NCBI GenBank assembly: GCA_963763085.1
Contig: CAVXNB010000004.1
Span: 372,001 to 436,000, forward strand
Direction: 5' to 3'
DNA length: 64,000 nucleotides
Source: CAVXNB01 sp963763085
GTDB taxonomy: Bacteria > Actinomycetota > Acidimicrobiia > Acidimicrobiales > Bog-793
Shown: positions 25,395 through 33,813 of the stretch, in pieces
Layout: every line of letters starts with the position of its first letter
Numbering within the stretch: the stretch's first letter is position 1
The notes under the pieces: model-generated
The model's database searches: none
What the model saw: only the letters and a program-made list of their open reading frames with translations
Told to the model about the DNA's origin: nothing
Made by a program: the position numbers and the translations under genes

Positions 25395-27026
25395 TGGGCC
25401 TCGAGCTGCCGAGCGCGTGGCCCGTCGTCGAAGACGAGGCCGTCGCGTTCGCGTCGGCGGTGATCGGGGCCTGCGCTTCGGCGGGGCGTCTCGAGGCCGA
25501 GCTTCACCACCCGACGGGCCGGCCGAGATCGCTCGAGGTCAGGGCCGTCCTCGTCGCCTTGTTGCTGCTGGCGATGGAGGGCCGGGCGCTGCATCTCACC
25601 GAGGTGACGAGGCTGCTCTATTGCCGGCTGTCGGCGGGGGGCAAGGAGCAGCTGGGCGTCTCCGGCGAGGCGGGATCGCGAAAGGGTCTCCTCGCCCGCT
25701 ACCGGTGCGTGCGCTATCTGTTCCACCAGATGCTCGAAGAGATGGACCCGTCGCTCGAGCACAAGAACCGGGTGATGCCCGTCCAAGAGCTCGTGGCCAA
25801 GAGGAGAACACTCAGCCTCCCCGAGGTCAGAAGGCGCCGCCGGGCACTCGAGTCGTTCGTGAGCTCGCTCCTCGAGGCGAGCACGTCGGTGCTTGGAGGC
25901 CGAGGAGATGTCGGGCTATGACGGCTCGGTCGGCCTCGATGCCACGGTCGTCCCGCTCTACAGCCGCGGGCCCTCAAAGGCTTCTTCGACCTGCGCGAGT
26001 GATCCCGACGGGGGCTGGTATGTGCGCGACGGAGATCACCGCGATGAAGAGGACCACAAGGGCCGGAGGCGTTCCAAGGTCTTCTGGGCGCTCGAGGCGA
26101 CGATCGTCACCATGGCACGGGGACCCGGTGCGGCTCCTCGGCACCCGAACCTCGCCGTCGGGCTCATCATGGCCCGCCCGGGCGAGGACCCGGGCGGGGT
26201 CGGCGTGCGGGTGCTCGCGTCGCTTTCCTCTCGCGGCTACAAGCCCGGGTTCTTGGGCGCCGACCGCGGCTACACCCAGGTGCTGGCTGAGCACTTCCAC
26301 CTGCCGGTGCGGGCCATCGGCTACCGGATCGTCATGGACTACAAGCAACAAGACCTCGGCCGCCAGGCCAACTCCGGCGGGGCGGTGCTCGTCGACGGGT
26401 GCTTCTACTGCCCGGCCATGCCAGAAGCGCTCGTGTCCGCGAGCGGTGACCACCGGGCCGGGACGATCGACGAGGCGACGTTCACCGCCCGCTTGAAGGC
26501 GCGCTCTTCCTACCGCCTCGTGCGAAAGTCCGGGCCGGACAACGACGGCTACGAGCGCTACTCCTGCCCGGCCGTCGGCGGCCACCCGCACGTCGTCTGC
26601 CCGCTCCGGCCAACCTCGTCAGCAGCGGTCGGCAAGATCCCGGTGCTGTCCGCACCGCTGCAGCCGCCGAAGGTCTGCACCCAGCAGGCGATCACGATCG
26701 CCCCCGACGTCGGGGCGCGCCACCGCCAGGAGCTCGCCTTCGGGACCGAGGAATGGGCCCGGGTCTACGCGACCTGCCGCAACACGATCGAGGGCTGGAA
26801 CGGCTATGTGAAAGACGCCGCCCATGAGGACCTCGCCGCGCCGTCACGCCGACGAGTGCGCGGCATCGCCGCCCAGAGCGTCTTCTGCGCCTTTTTGCTG
26901 ATGGCCGCCAACCTCCGCAAGATCAGGGCTTACCGCGAGCTCGTCGCCGACCGGCGCACCGGTCAGATCGCCGAGCGTGCGCGTCGGCGGCGCATGAGCA
27001 TCGCCGATTACCGCGACCCTCCCTAG
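25394..27026 (+). CDS. DDE transposase, copy 1 (one frameshift)
   Basis: About 543 residues when joined. The N-terminal part (MGLELPSAWPVVEDE to SFVSSLLEAS) is helical and probably binds DNA. The frame breaks at about 25882-25905, and the catalytic part resumes one frame over with EEMSGYDGSVGLDATVVPLY (first Asp), FLGADRGYTQ (second Asp) and NTIEGWNGYVKDAAHE (Glu), an RNase H-like DDE triad. It ends with IADYRDPP. Copy 2 breaks at the same spot but with a different length, so neither copy is intact here. No slippery heptamer was seen, so programmed frameshifting is not supported. ATG 25394 overlaps the recombinase stop. Confidence 0.8.
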
Positions 27027-27194
27027 CGCCGACACGCTCGGCGGCCAGGATCGACGGCCGGTGAACCGGCGCGCCCGTTGCCGGGCTCACGCGCTCTGAC
27101 CGCACCCCGGACGTCGGCGGCGGCAGTGATACAGCCGTGGTGCATGCTGGCGGGGCGTTTGGCGAGAGTTTTGTCGTTGAGGAAGGGCCACTTT

Positions 27195-27223
27195 TGTCGG
27201 TGACCCGCAGCGGGTCACCGACA
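27195..27223. repeat. Abutted inverted repeats at the junction of the two element copies
   Basis: The right repeat of copy 1 (27195-27208) and the left repeat of copy 2 (27210-27223) are separated by a single A, giving a perfect 29-bp palindrome. This is the structure expected of a tandem (IS)2 dimer or circle junction. Confidence 0.9.
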
Positions 27224-27261
27224 GAACTCGCTCACCAGGGTCACCGGCACCTTTCTCGTGG

Positions 27262-27621
27262 TCATTTCCCAGCTTGGCGGCGCCGTTTCCCCACCGGATG
27301 GGGCGGCTCGGAGTCTTCGGCGAGCTCTTCGACGGTCAGGGACTCGAGCTCGCGGACGAGTTGACGTAGCCGACGGTCAGCGGCGAGAAGAGGGCGCAGG
27401 CGCTCGGCCTGCTCGGGGCTGAGCGTCCTTGTGACCTGACGCCCTTTCTCCTGGCGCATCCAGGTCGCATAGGGACCGTGTAGGCGGGGCGGGTCCGCCC
27501 GGCAGTGACAGCCGCTGCTCTGGCAGCGCGTCGAGCGCTCGACGATGGATCCCGGGAGCACCGGCCCGATCGTCTCGATCTCGGCCAGGATCGCCCGGCG
27601 CCGGTCCTTGATCACTCCCAC
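27262..27621 (-). CDS. DUF6788-family protein (copy 2)
   Basis: Identical in protein sequence to the copy 1 gene at 24187-24546; see there for motifs. Complete identity of this small gene, while the other two differ at several residues, may mean purifying selection or simply short length. Confidence 0.8.
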   Translation of the reverse strand: MGVIKDRRRAILAEIETIGPVLPGSIVERSTRCQSSGCHCRADPPRLHGPYATWMRQEKGRQVTRTLSPEQAERLRPLLAADRRLRQLVRELESLTVEELAEDSEPPHPVGKRRRQAGK

Positions 27622-27642
27622 TCCTACAGCATCCCCGATCGG

Positions 27643-27672
27643 TTAACTTGATAAGATTACTATTCAAGTTAA
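27643..27672. promoter_or_regulatory. Palindrome TTAACTTGA-N12-TCAAGTTAA at the recombinase start (copy 2)
   Basis: Same arms as at 24568-24597 with one substitution in the spacer (taagattactat against taaggttactat). Both arms are conserved. Confidence 0.6.
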
Positions 27673-28469
27673 TGAGCGCCGACCGGCGGGCGGGCCGGGA
27701 TGCCTCGGTGGTCTCTGTGCTCGCCCGGTTCCTGGACGACGAGGGCCTCGGTGCTGGGACGCTTCGCGCCGGAGAGGTGATCGAGGCCTTCGTCTCGGTC
27801 GGCCTCGGTGAGCATCGCTCCTCGACCAAGGGCACCTACCGCTCGGTGCTGCGCCGCCTCGCCCGCGTCGAGGCACCGAGGTCCGCACCGGGCTATCGCG
27901 GCTCGGTCGCACCGGCTCCCTACCTCGCCGAAGATCGAGCCGAGCTGTACTCGATCGCCCGGGCCCAGCCGCGTGCCTGGCGGCGCCACTCGGCGCTTTG
28001 CCTGTTGGGCCTCGGCATCGGGGCCGGGCTGCGCCGAAGCGAGATCGTCGCCGCAGTTGGCACCGACGTCGTGTTCTCGCCTCCGACGGTGTCGGTTCGC
28101 GTCGGCGGAGCGCGCGAGCGGCTCGTCGCGGTCAACGACCACGAGGCAGGGCTGGTCTCGGCGCTCGCCACGATCTCGGGCGGGGGCTACCTGTTCCATC
28201 CCGAAGAGGCGGACCGCAGTTACAAGAACTTCGTCAACGACTTCTGCCGTCAGCTCGTCTGCGATCCCGGCGCCCCGAGGCTGTCTGTGTCGCGTTGCCG
28301 CTCGAGCTATATCTGCGACCATCTCGCCACGGGCACGCGGCTCTCGCTGCTCTTGGAACAAGCCGGGATCGAAGACGTCGAGTCGCTTGTCCGCTACACG
28401 GGCCACGTCGAGGGCTCACCCCGCTCCAAGGCGGCGCTGCGCCACCTGCTCGCGGGCGAGGGGCCCTGA
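27672..28469 (+). CDS. Degenerate tyrosine recombinase (integrase-like), copy 2
   Basis: 265 residues, differing from copy 1 at only a few positions (Glu/Asp near the N-terminus, Lys/Arg in VEAPRSAPG, Ile/Val in GSVAPAP). The same R...R...Y residues are retained and the same His positions substituted, so the substitutions belong to the element family rather than to one damaged copy. Confidence 0.75.
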   Translation: MSADRRAGRDASVVSVLARFLDDEGLGAGTLRAGEVIEAFVSVGLGEHRSSTKGTYRSVLRRLARVEAPRSAPGYRGSVAPAPYLAEDRAELYSIARAQPRAWRRHSALCLLGLGIGAGLRRSEIVAAVGTDVVFSPPTVSVRVGGARERLVAVNDHEAGLVSALATISGGGYLFHPEEADRSYKNFVNDFCRQLVCDPGAPRLSVSRCRSSYICDHLATGTRLSLLLEQAGIEDVESLVRYTGHVEGSPRSKAALRHLLAGEGP

Positions 28470-30103
28470 TGGGCCTCGAGCTGCCGAGCGCGTGGCCCGT
28501 TGTCGAAGACGAGGCCGTCGCGTTCGCGTCGGCGGTGATCGGGGCCTGCGCTTCGGCGGGGCGTCTCGAGGCCGAGCTTCACCACCCGACGGGCCGGCCG
28601 AGATCGCTCGAGGTCAGGGCCGTCCTCGTCGCCTTGTTGCTGCTGGCGATGGAGGGCCGGGCGCTGCATCTCACCGAGGTGACGAGGCTGCTCTATTGCC
28701 GGCTGTCGGCGGGGGGCAAGGAGCAGCTGGGCGTCTCCGGCGAGGCGGGATCGCGAAAGGGTCTCCTCGCCCGCTACCGGTGCGTGCGCTATCTGTTCCA
28801 CGAGATGCTCGAAGAGATGGACCCGTCGCTCGAGCACAAGAACCGGGTGATGCCCGTCCAAGAGCTCGTGGCCAAGAGGAGAACACTCAGCCTTCCCGAG
28901 GTCAGAAGGCGCCGCCGGGCGCTCGAGTCATTCGTCAACTCCCTCCTCGAGGCGAGCATGTCAGGTGCTCGGATGAAGAGGAGATGTCGGGCTATGACGG
29001 CTCGGTCGGCCTCGATGCCACGGTCGTCCCGCTCTACAGCCGCGGGCCCTCAAAGGCTTCTTCGACCTGCGCGAGTGATCCCGACGGGGGCTGGTATGTG
29101 CGCGACGGAGATCACCGCGATGAAGAGGACCACAAGGGCCGGAGGCGTTCGCAAGGTCGCCTGGGCGCTCGAGGCGACGATCGTCACCATGGCACGGGGA
29201 CCCGGTGCGGCTCCTCGGCACCCGAACCTCGCCGTCGGGCTCATCATGGCCCGCCCGGGCGAGGACCCGGGCGGGGTCGGCGTGCGGGTGCTCGCGTCGC
29301 TTTCCTCTCGCGGCTACAAGCCCGGGTTCTTGGGCGCCGACCGCGGCTACACCCAGGTGCTGGCTGAGCACTTCCACCTGCCGGTGCGGGCCATCGGCTA
29401 CCGGATCGTCATGGACTACAAGCAACAGGACCTCGGCCGCCAGGCCAACTCCGGCGGGGCGGTGCTCGTCGACGGGTGCTTCTACTGCCCGGCCATGCCA
29501 GAAGCGCTCGTGTCCGCGAGCGGTGACCACCGGGCCGGGACGATCGACGAGGCGACGTTCACCGCCCGCTTGAAGGCGCGGGCTTCCTACCGACTCGTGC
29601 GCAAGTCCGGGCCGGACAACGACGGCTACGAGCGCTACTCCTGCCCGGCCGTCGGCGGCCACCCACACGTCGTCTGCCCGCTCCGGCCAACCTCCTCAGC
29701 AGCGGTCGGCAAGATCCCGGTGCTGTCCGCACCGCTGCAGCCGCCGAAGGTCTGCACCCAGCAGGCGATCACGATCGCCCCCGACGTCGGGGCGCGCCAC
29801 CGCCAGGAGCTCGCCTTCGGGACCGAGGAATGGGCCCGGGTCTACGCCACCTGCCGCAACACGATCGAGGGCTGGAACGGCTATGTGAAAGACGCCGCCC
29901 ATGAGGACCTCGCCGCGCCGTCACGACGACGGGTGCGCGGCATCGCCGCCCAGAGCGTCTTCTGCGCCTTTTTGCTCATGGCCGCCAACCTCCGCAAGAT
30001 CAGGGCATTTCGCGAGCTCGTCGCCGACCGGCGCACCGGTCAGATCGCCGAGCGTGCGCGTCGGCGGCGCATGAGCATCGCCGATTACCGCGACCCTCCC
30101 TAG
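28469..30103 (+). CDS. DDE transposase, copy 2 (two frameshifts)
   Basis: The same transposase as 25394-27026. Relative to copy 1 it has one extra base at about 28958-28975 and another at about 29141-29155. The nominal frame remains open throughout, but between those points the correct peptide (EEMSGYDGSVGLDAT with the first catalytic Asp) lies in another frame. From KVAWALEATIV on, the normal frame resumes with GADRGYTQ and EGWNGYVKD. Read literally, the open frame would lack the first catalytic Asp. Either both copies are decaying or the read quality at this GC-rich spot is poor. Confidence 0.75.
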   Translation: MGLELPSAWPVVEDEAVAFASAVIGACASAGRLEAELHHPTGRPRSLEVRAVLVALLLLAMEGRALHLTEVTRLLYCRLSAGGKEQLGVSGEAGSRKGLLARYRCVRYLFHEMLEEMDPSLEHKNRVMPVQELVAKRRTLSLPEVRRRRRALESFVNSLLEASMSGARMKRRCRAMTARSASMPRSSRSTAAGPQRLLRPARVIPTGAGMCATEITAMKRTTRAGGVRKVAWALEATIVTMARGPGAAPRHPNLAVGLIMARPGEDPGGVGVRVLASLSSRGYKPGFLGADRGYTQVLAEHFHLPVRAIGYRIVMDYKQQDLGRQANSGGAVLVDGCFYCPAMPEALVSASGDHRAGTIDEATFTARLKARASYRLVRKSGPDNDGYERYSCPAVGGHPHVVCPLRPTSSAAVGKIPVLSAPLQPPKVCTQQAITIAPDVGARHRQELAFGTEEWARVYATCRNTIEGWNGYVKDAAHEDLAAPSRRRVRGIAAQSVFCAFLLMAANLRKIRAFRELVADRRTGQIAERARRRRMSIADYRDPP

Positions 30104-30271
30104 CGCCGACACGCTCGGCGGCCAGGATCGACGGCCGGTGAACCGGCGCGCCCGTTGCCGGGCTCACGCGCTCTGACCGCACCCCGGACGTCGGCGGCGG
30201 CAGTGATACAGCCGTGGTGCATGCTGGCGGGGCGTTTGGTGAGAGTTTTGTCGTTGAGGAAGGGCCACTTT

Positions 30272-30285
30272 TGTCGGTGACCCGC
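30272..30285 (-). repeat. Right terminal inverted repeat of element copy 2
   Basis: TGTCGGTGACCCGC, the exact reverse complement of the left terminus. It is followed by AGC and then the tRNA-Glu 3' end. Confidence 0.9.
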
Positions 30286-30288
30286 AGC

Positions 30289-30360
30289 ACCCCCAACGGG
30301 ATTCGAACCCGTGTTTCCGCCTTGAAAGGGCGATGTCCTCGGCCGCTGGACGATGGGGGC
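30289..30360 (-). tRNA. tRNA-Glu (anticodon TTC)
   Basis: A 72-nt cloverleaf on the minus strand: acceptor GCCCCCA/TGGGGGT (first pair G-U), D arm GTCC/GGAC, anticodon stem-loop with CTTTCAA (anticodon TTC, 30324-30326), and T arm ACGGG-TTCGAAT-CCCGT. The 3' CCA is not encoded; the next bases are GCT and then the element terminus. A tRNA 3' end is a classic tyrosine-recombinase target. Confidence 0.95.
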
Positions 30361-30384
30361 TCGACCCGAAGGCGGAAGCGAAAA

Positions 30385-31858
30385 TTACCAGGCGCCGGTC
30401 TCCTCGCCGGCCGCGGGCGCGCCACTTCCGCCGATCAGCCACTCGTGACCGCCCGGCGTGTCCCGTACCTCGATCCCGTACTCCACGAGCCGGTCGCGTA
30501 CGAAGTCGGCCTCCGCAAAGCGGCGGTCCGCCCTGGCGGAGTCTCGGAGCTGGAGGAGAGTCTCCACGTACGGCCCGACGACCTGGCGAGGGTCTCTGGC
30601 GCCGTTCTCGGAGAGGCGGCCCAATTCGAGGATGAGTGAGCGGAGGCTGGCGTGGGCACGGTCGAGCTCGTCGCCGGCGGGAATGTCCGTCGACCAGGCC
30701 GTGACGTCTCGCTCCAGGTCGAGCACCGTGCTCACGGCCGCCGCCATGTCCCGAGCTGCGACTGCAGTGGCGAAATCCGCCTCGCGCTCGCGCACGAGGT
30801 CGACGAGGGGCGATGTGCTGAGCCGCTGCCCTTCGCCAGGCGAGGTGACACCGCCCTCGCCGCTCGCCGCTCCGCCGTCCCCCGCCGCGCTGCCACCGCT
30901 CGCCGCGCCGGCGCCGGCGCCGCCGACCGCCACCGCGCGGTGACCGCCCCCACGGGCAAGAGCCTCGGCCGTCTCGAGGATTCCGGCGATCGGCAGGGTC
31001 TCGCCGCTCGCGAAGGTCGTGGAGCGGCCCGCCGCTCGCACCGTCATGACGCCGCGCCCTTGCACCGACGCCGTGCCGGCGTCGAGGTCGAGGACACAGG
31101 CGGTGTGCTCGTCGATGCCGAGCACGAAGGCCCCATCCGGCAGATCCTTCTCCATCGCTGACAATCGGCGCTCACCCAGGTAGCAGAAACGGGTGTCGTG
31201 CGTCCCTCCCTCGTTGTTGTCGTAGTGAGGGATGATCGCCGCCCGGATCCCCGACGCTGCAGCCACGTCGAGGCCAGCCAGCCAGTGCGGATCCTGCCCG
31301 CATTTGTAGATCTCGTACACAGGCACGGTTGCAACGCCGAGCGTGAGAGCGGCCGCGCTCGCGAAGACGACGCAGCCGCCGTGGATCAGTTTCTCGACGA
31401 GCAGGCTCGGGATGACCGTTCCCTGCCACTTGCGCAACGCATAACTCGGGCTTCCCGGACCCGCGAAGACATAACGGGAGTCGCGGACGGTTGTCACGAG
31501 GCGCTCGTCGGCGAAGGCGTCCTCGGCGCCCGGGCCCGCCGGCCCGGAGCGCGACGCCCGCCGGCCCAGCGGGCCCGCCCGCCGGCCCATCGGGCCCGCC
31601 CGCCGGAGCCGCCGGCCCGGCGACCTGCCCGCTGACAGCGATCGGTGCCCGGAGGCTTTCCCGGAAGTAAGTGACGGCCCGCCCCGCGATCTCGTGCGCG
31701 TTTTCCTGGAAACCGAAGGGGGTGTCGAGCAGAACTGCGGGCACGGGCGGCGGTCCCATCCGTTCGAGCAGCTCACGATGGACCTTGACCATCGTCGGCG
31801 CCGTCTCGCCCGAGCCCATGATCGCCAGAAGGCGGGGCACCGCCTGAGCCTCGGTCAC
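30385..31858 (-). CDS. S51/cyanophycinase-like protein with CysRS-like C-terminal helices (frameshifted)
   Basis: The N-terminal frame (start 31858) begins RLLAIMGSGETAPTMVKVHREL and VLLDTPFGFQENAHEI, typical of a class I glutamine-amidotransferase-like (peptidase S51) fold. After a Gly/Pro/Ala-rich stretch the frame breaks at about 31560-31640. The next frame continues DSRYVFAGPGSPSYALRKWQGT, GGCVVFASAAALTLGV (nucleophile-type turn), IPHYDNNEGGTHDTRFCYLG and LGIDEHTACVLDLD. The C-terminal 120 residues (RRFAEADFVRDRLVEYGIEVRDT) resemble the C-terminal domain of cysteinyl-tRNA synthetase. Function is not known. The break lies in a GC-rich near-repeat. The start overlaps the DUF2017 stop. Confidence 0.65.
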
Positions 31859-32445
31859 CTGTCGCCGGGTTGAGGCGTGCCGTCCCAGCGCAGTCCGCCC
31901 GGAGGTTCACCCCAATGGTCGTCCGGCACCTGATCGTCCGCGCCGGGCATCGGGTCGGGGAGAGCTTCCTCGAGGAGGTCTATGAGCTCACTCTGGAGCC
32001 CGCCGAGGTAGTGGTAGGCGATCCACTCCGCCTGGTGCGTTGAATCGGCCGGCGGTTCGGCTTCGTCCTCCGTGACCCCCAGCATCGAGCCGAGGACGAG
32101 GCGGAGGTCGTTCAAGGCCGCCAGCCAGTCTGCGAGCTGCTCGTCGTCAAGGCGGTTCGCCCTGGCGGTCGCCGACATCGTCTCGAGCGACTCCCGATGG
32201 TGATCGACGAGATCCTGGCGCGTCAGCGACACGTATGCCCGCTCCGCCTCCGGGTCGGTCGTGTAGGCGGGCGGGAGCAGCCGGCGCAAAGCGTCGGGCA
32301 GGTCACCCGGGAGCTCGTCGCCGACGTCGTCCAGCAATGAGACGAGCTGCAGGGGCAGTGCGGCGAGCAGCTCACGTTCCTCGGCCGCCAGCCGCACCTC
32401 GTAGCCGCCGCCTCGGGCCGGGCGGATCCGCCGTCGGAAGCTCAC
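31855..32445 (-). CDS. DUF2017-family protein
   Basis: 196 residues, all-alpha and acidic. It begins with RRRIRPARGGGYEVRLAAEERELLAALPLQL and has a late segment YHYLGGLQSELIDLL. Genes of this family follow clpS in many Actinomycetota, and the four-base overlap with clpS here (32442-32445) supports a shared operon. A role linked to N-degron selection or ClpAP/ClpCP regulation has been guessed from context, but none is shown. Confidence 0.8.
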   Translation of the reverse strand: MSFRRRIRPARGGGYEVRLAAEERELLAALPLQLVSLLDDVGDELPGDLPDALRRLLPPAYTTDPEAERAYVSLTRQDLVDHHRESLETMSATARANRLDDEQLADWLAALNDLRLVLGSMLGVTEDEAEPPADSTHQAEWIAYHYLGGLQSELIDLLEEALPDPMPGADDQVPDDHWGEPPGGLRWDGTPQPGDR

Positions 32446-32750
32446 CCGCTGTGCTCCATGGTGGCCCAGAGCCCGTGCTGGTGAAGGCGGGAGACATCAA
32501 GCTCCGCCCGCTCCTTTGGCCCGCTCGAGACGACCGCGCGACCCTTGTAGTGGACGTCGAGCATGAGCTTGTGAGCCTTGGCGCGCGAGTAGCCGAAGAG
32601 TTTCTGGAAGACGTAAGTCACGTAGCTCATGAGGTTGATCGGGTCGTTCCAAACGATGACGAGCCACGGAAAGTCGGGCGCCGGCGTTTCGGTCGTCTCG
32701 GGTTGCTCGACCTCGGTAGGAACGGCGGTCGAGACGGTCGTTCCGCGCAT
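32442..32750 (-). CDS. clpS: ATP-dependent Clp protease adaptor ClpS
   Basis: 102 residues. After a flexible N-terminal tail comes the ClpS core: WLVIVWNDPINLMSYVTYVFQKLFGYSRAKAHKLMLDVHYKGRAVV. The NDP of the pocket, the Met and the HYKGR (commonly HxxGxA) segment that contact the N-degron side chain and ClpA/ClpC are in place. It delivers N-end-rule substrates to the Clp unfoldase. It is last before a convergent-free gap of six bases to ctaA on the same strand. Confidence 0.92.
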   Translation of the reverse strand: MRGTTVSTAVPTEVEQPETTETPAPDFPWLVIVWNDPINLMSYVTYVFQKLFGYSRAKAHKLMLDVHYKGRAVVSSGPKERAELDVSRLHQHGLWATMEHSG

Positions 32751-32756
32751 AGCCGG

Positions 32757-33693
32757 TCAGCTCCCGACCGCGAGGACAGCCGTAGGTTGCGGCGAAGGAG
32801 CGACGGCCGTCGTCCGGGGCGGGTGGCGATGCAACGACAAATAGAAACCGACCCCCGTGATCCACAGCATCGTCACCCCCGCCAGGTGGAACTCGACCAC
32901 CCAAGCGGCGTCGTGCAGGAAGTACTGCAGGTAACCGAGAGCGCCCTGGATCGCCATCACCTCGATCAGGAGGCGCCCGCGGTGCAGCACGACCGCAGGC
33001 GCCTTCGCGTAGTGAAAAGCGAACTGCGAAGCCAAGGTCAGACCGATGAGGAACAGCGCGACGCTCGAATGCAGCTCTGCCATGTCCCTGAACGCGACCG
33101 GGATCCGTTTGGCGCCCGCTCCGCCGGCGTGCGGGCCGGTGCCGGTGACGACCGTGCCGATGAGAGTGACCAGGCCGAGGGTGGCCAGCTGCAGCCGCGC
33201 CAGGTAGATGAGGTCGCGTCCGACGACGGGCTCGGCGGGAGTCGGGTCGTTGCGGGACAGGTGGTAGAGCAGGATCGCGTTGACGAGGATGACGATCGTG
33301 AGCGCGAAGTGAAGCGCGACGAGATACGGGTTCAACTTGAAGAGCACCACGAGGCCACCGAGCACGATCTGGGCCACGATGCCGCCGACCAGTCCCGCGC
33401 CGATGATGGTGAGATCCCGACGCGGCGGCGTGCGGAGGGCCGTCACGGCGAGGGCGGCGACCGAGAGCAACGTCACAGCTACTGTCACGAGCCGGTTGAC
33501 GAATTCGACGACCGGATGGAACGACGACACGGCGGTCAGGTGATGCTGGTAGCACGAGGGCCAGTCGGGACAGCCGAGACCTGAGCCGGTCAGCCGCACG
33601 GCGCCCCCGCTGAGGACAAGTCAGCGCGTAAGCGACCACGGACGCGAGGGCCACCTTGCGCACGGTGGCGGGTGAGAAGTGGGGCAGGCGCAC
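32757..33693 (-). CDS. ctaA: Heme A synthase (COX15/CtaA), frameshifted near the N-terminus
   Basis: An eight-helix protein that oxidises heme O to heme A for the aa3 oxidase. From GGAVRLTGSGLGCPDWPSC on, the frame shows the Cys pair of the first external loop, HPVVEFVNRLVT with a heme-ligand His, ELHSSVALFLIG and VEFHLAGVTM. The first TM helix (PHFSPATVRKVALASVVAYALT) is one frame over. Removing one A/T pair near 33618 gives ALTVLSGGAVRLTGSG, a perfect family junction. The start is proposed at GTG 33693. As written, the in-frame open reading frame begins at 33599 and lacks helix 1. It is divergent from ctaB. Confidence 0.85.
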
Positions 33694-33777
33694 CGCTCTT
33701 GAATGGTACGCCCGCTCGGCCCGAGCCACCATTCTGCCGGAGCGTCCGTGCGCTCCGGCCCGGCGCGGCGACATGGC

Positions 33778-33806
33778 TTGTCCGGAGACCAAGCCACTCG
33801 TACACT
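33778..33806 (+). promoter_or_regulatory. Candidate sigma-70-type promoter for ctaB, leaderless
   Basis: TTGTCC (33778-33783), 17 bp, then TACACT (33801-33806). The predicted transcription start falls on or next to the A of the ctaB ATG at 33814, so the mRNA would be leaderless, which is common in Actinomycetota. No Shine-Dalgarno is present. Confidence 0.5.
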
Positions 33807-33813
33807 CCATTCA

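Larger units (their letters stand above)
24135..27208 (+). mobile_element. Three-gene insertion element, copy 1
   Basis: A 3074-bp element bounded by 14-bp perfect inverted repeats (GCGGGTCACCGACA, 24135-24148 and 27195-27208). It carries a DUF6788 gene (minus), a degenerate tyrosine recombinase (plus) and a DDE transposase (plus). The second copy follows in the same orientation after one base. The outer flanks of the pair share AGCA (24131-24134 and 30286-30289), a possible 4-bp target duplication. I do not recognise a named IS family with this three-gene content. Confidence 0.88.
27210..30285 (+). mobile_element. Three-gene insertion element, copy 2
   Basis: A 3076-bp copy in direct orientation, about 99 percent identical to copy 1 by eye, with the same three genes and identical 14-bp termini (27210-27223, 30272-30285). 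Its right end lies 3 bp from the 3' end of tRNA-Glu. Differences from copy 1 are scattered substitutions and two single-base insertions in the transposase. Confidence 0.88.

Noticed and set aside
25394..27026. Programmed ribosomal frameshifting in the transposase
   Set aside because: No slippery heptamer or pause structure was seen, and the two copies differ in length at the site and shift in different directions, which programmed shifting would not do.
27137..27364. A small plus-strand gene at the element junction (and its twin at 30214)
   Set aside because: The frame crosses the junction, has no family features and its end changes with whatever follows the terminus; it is chance.
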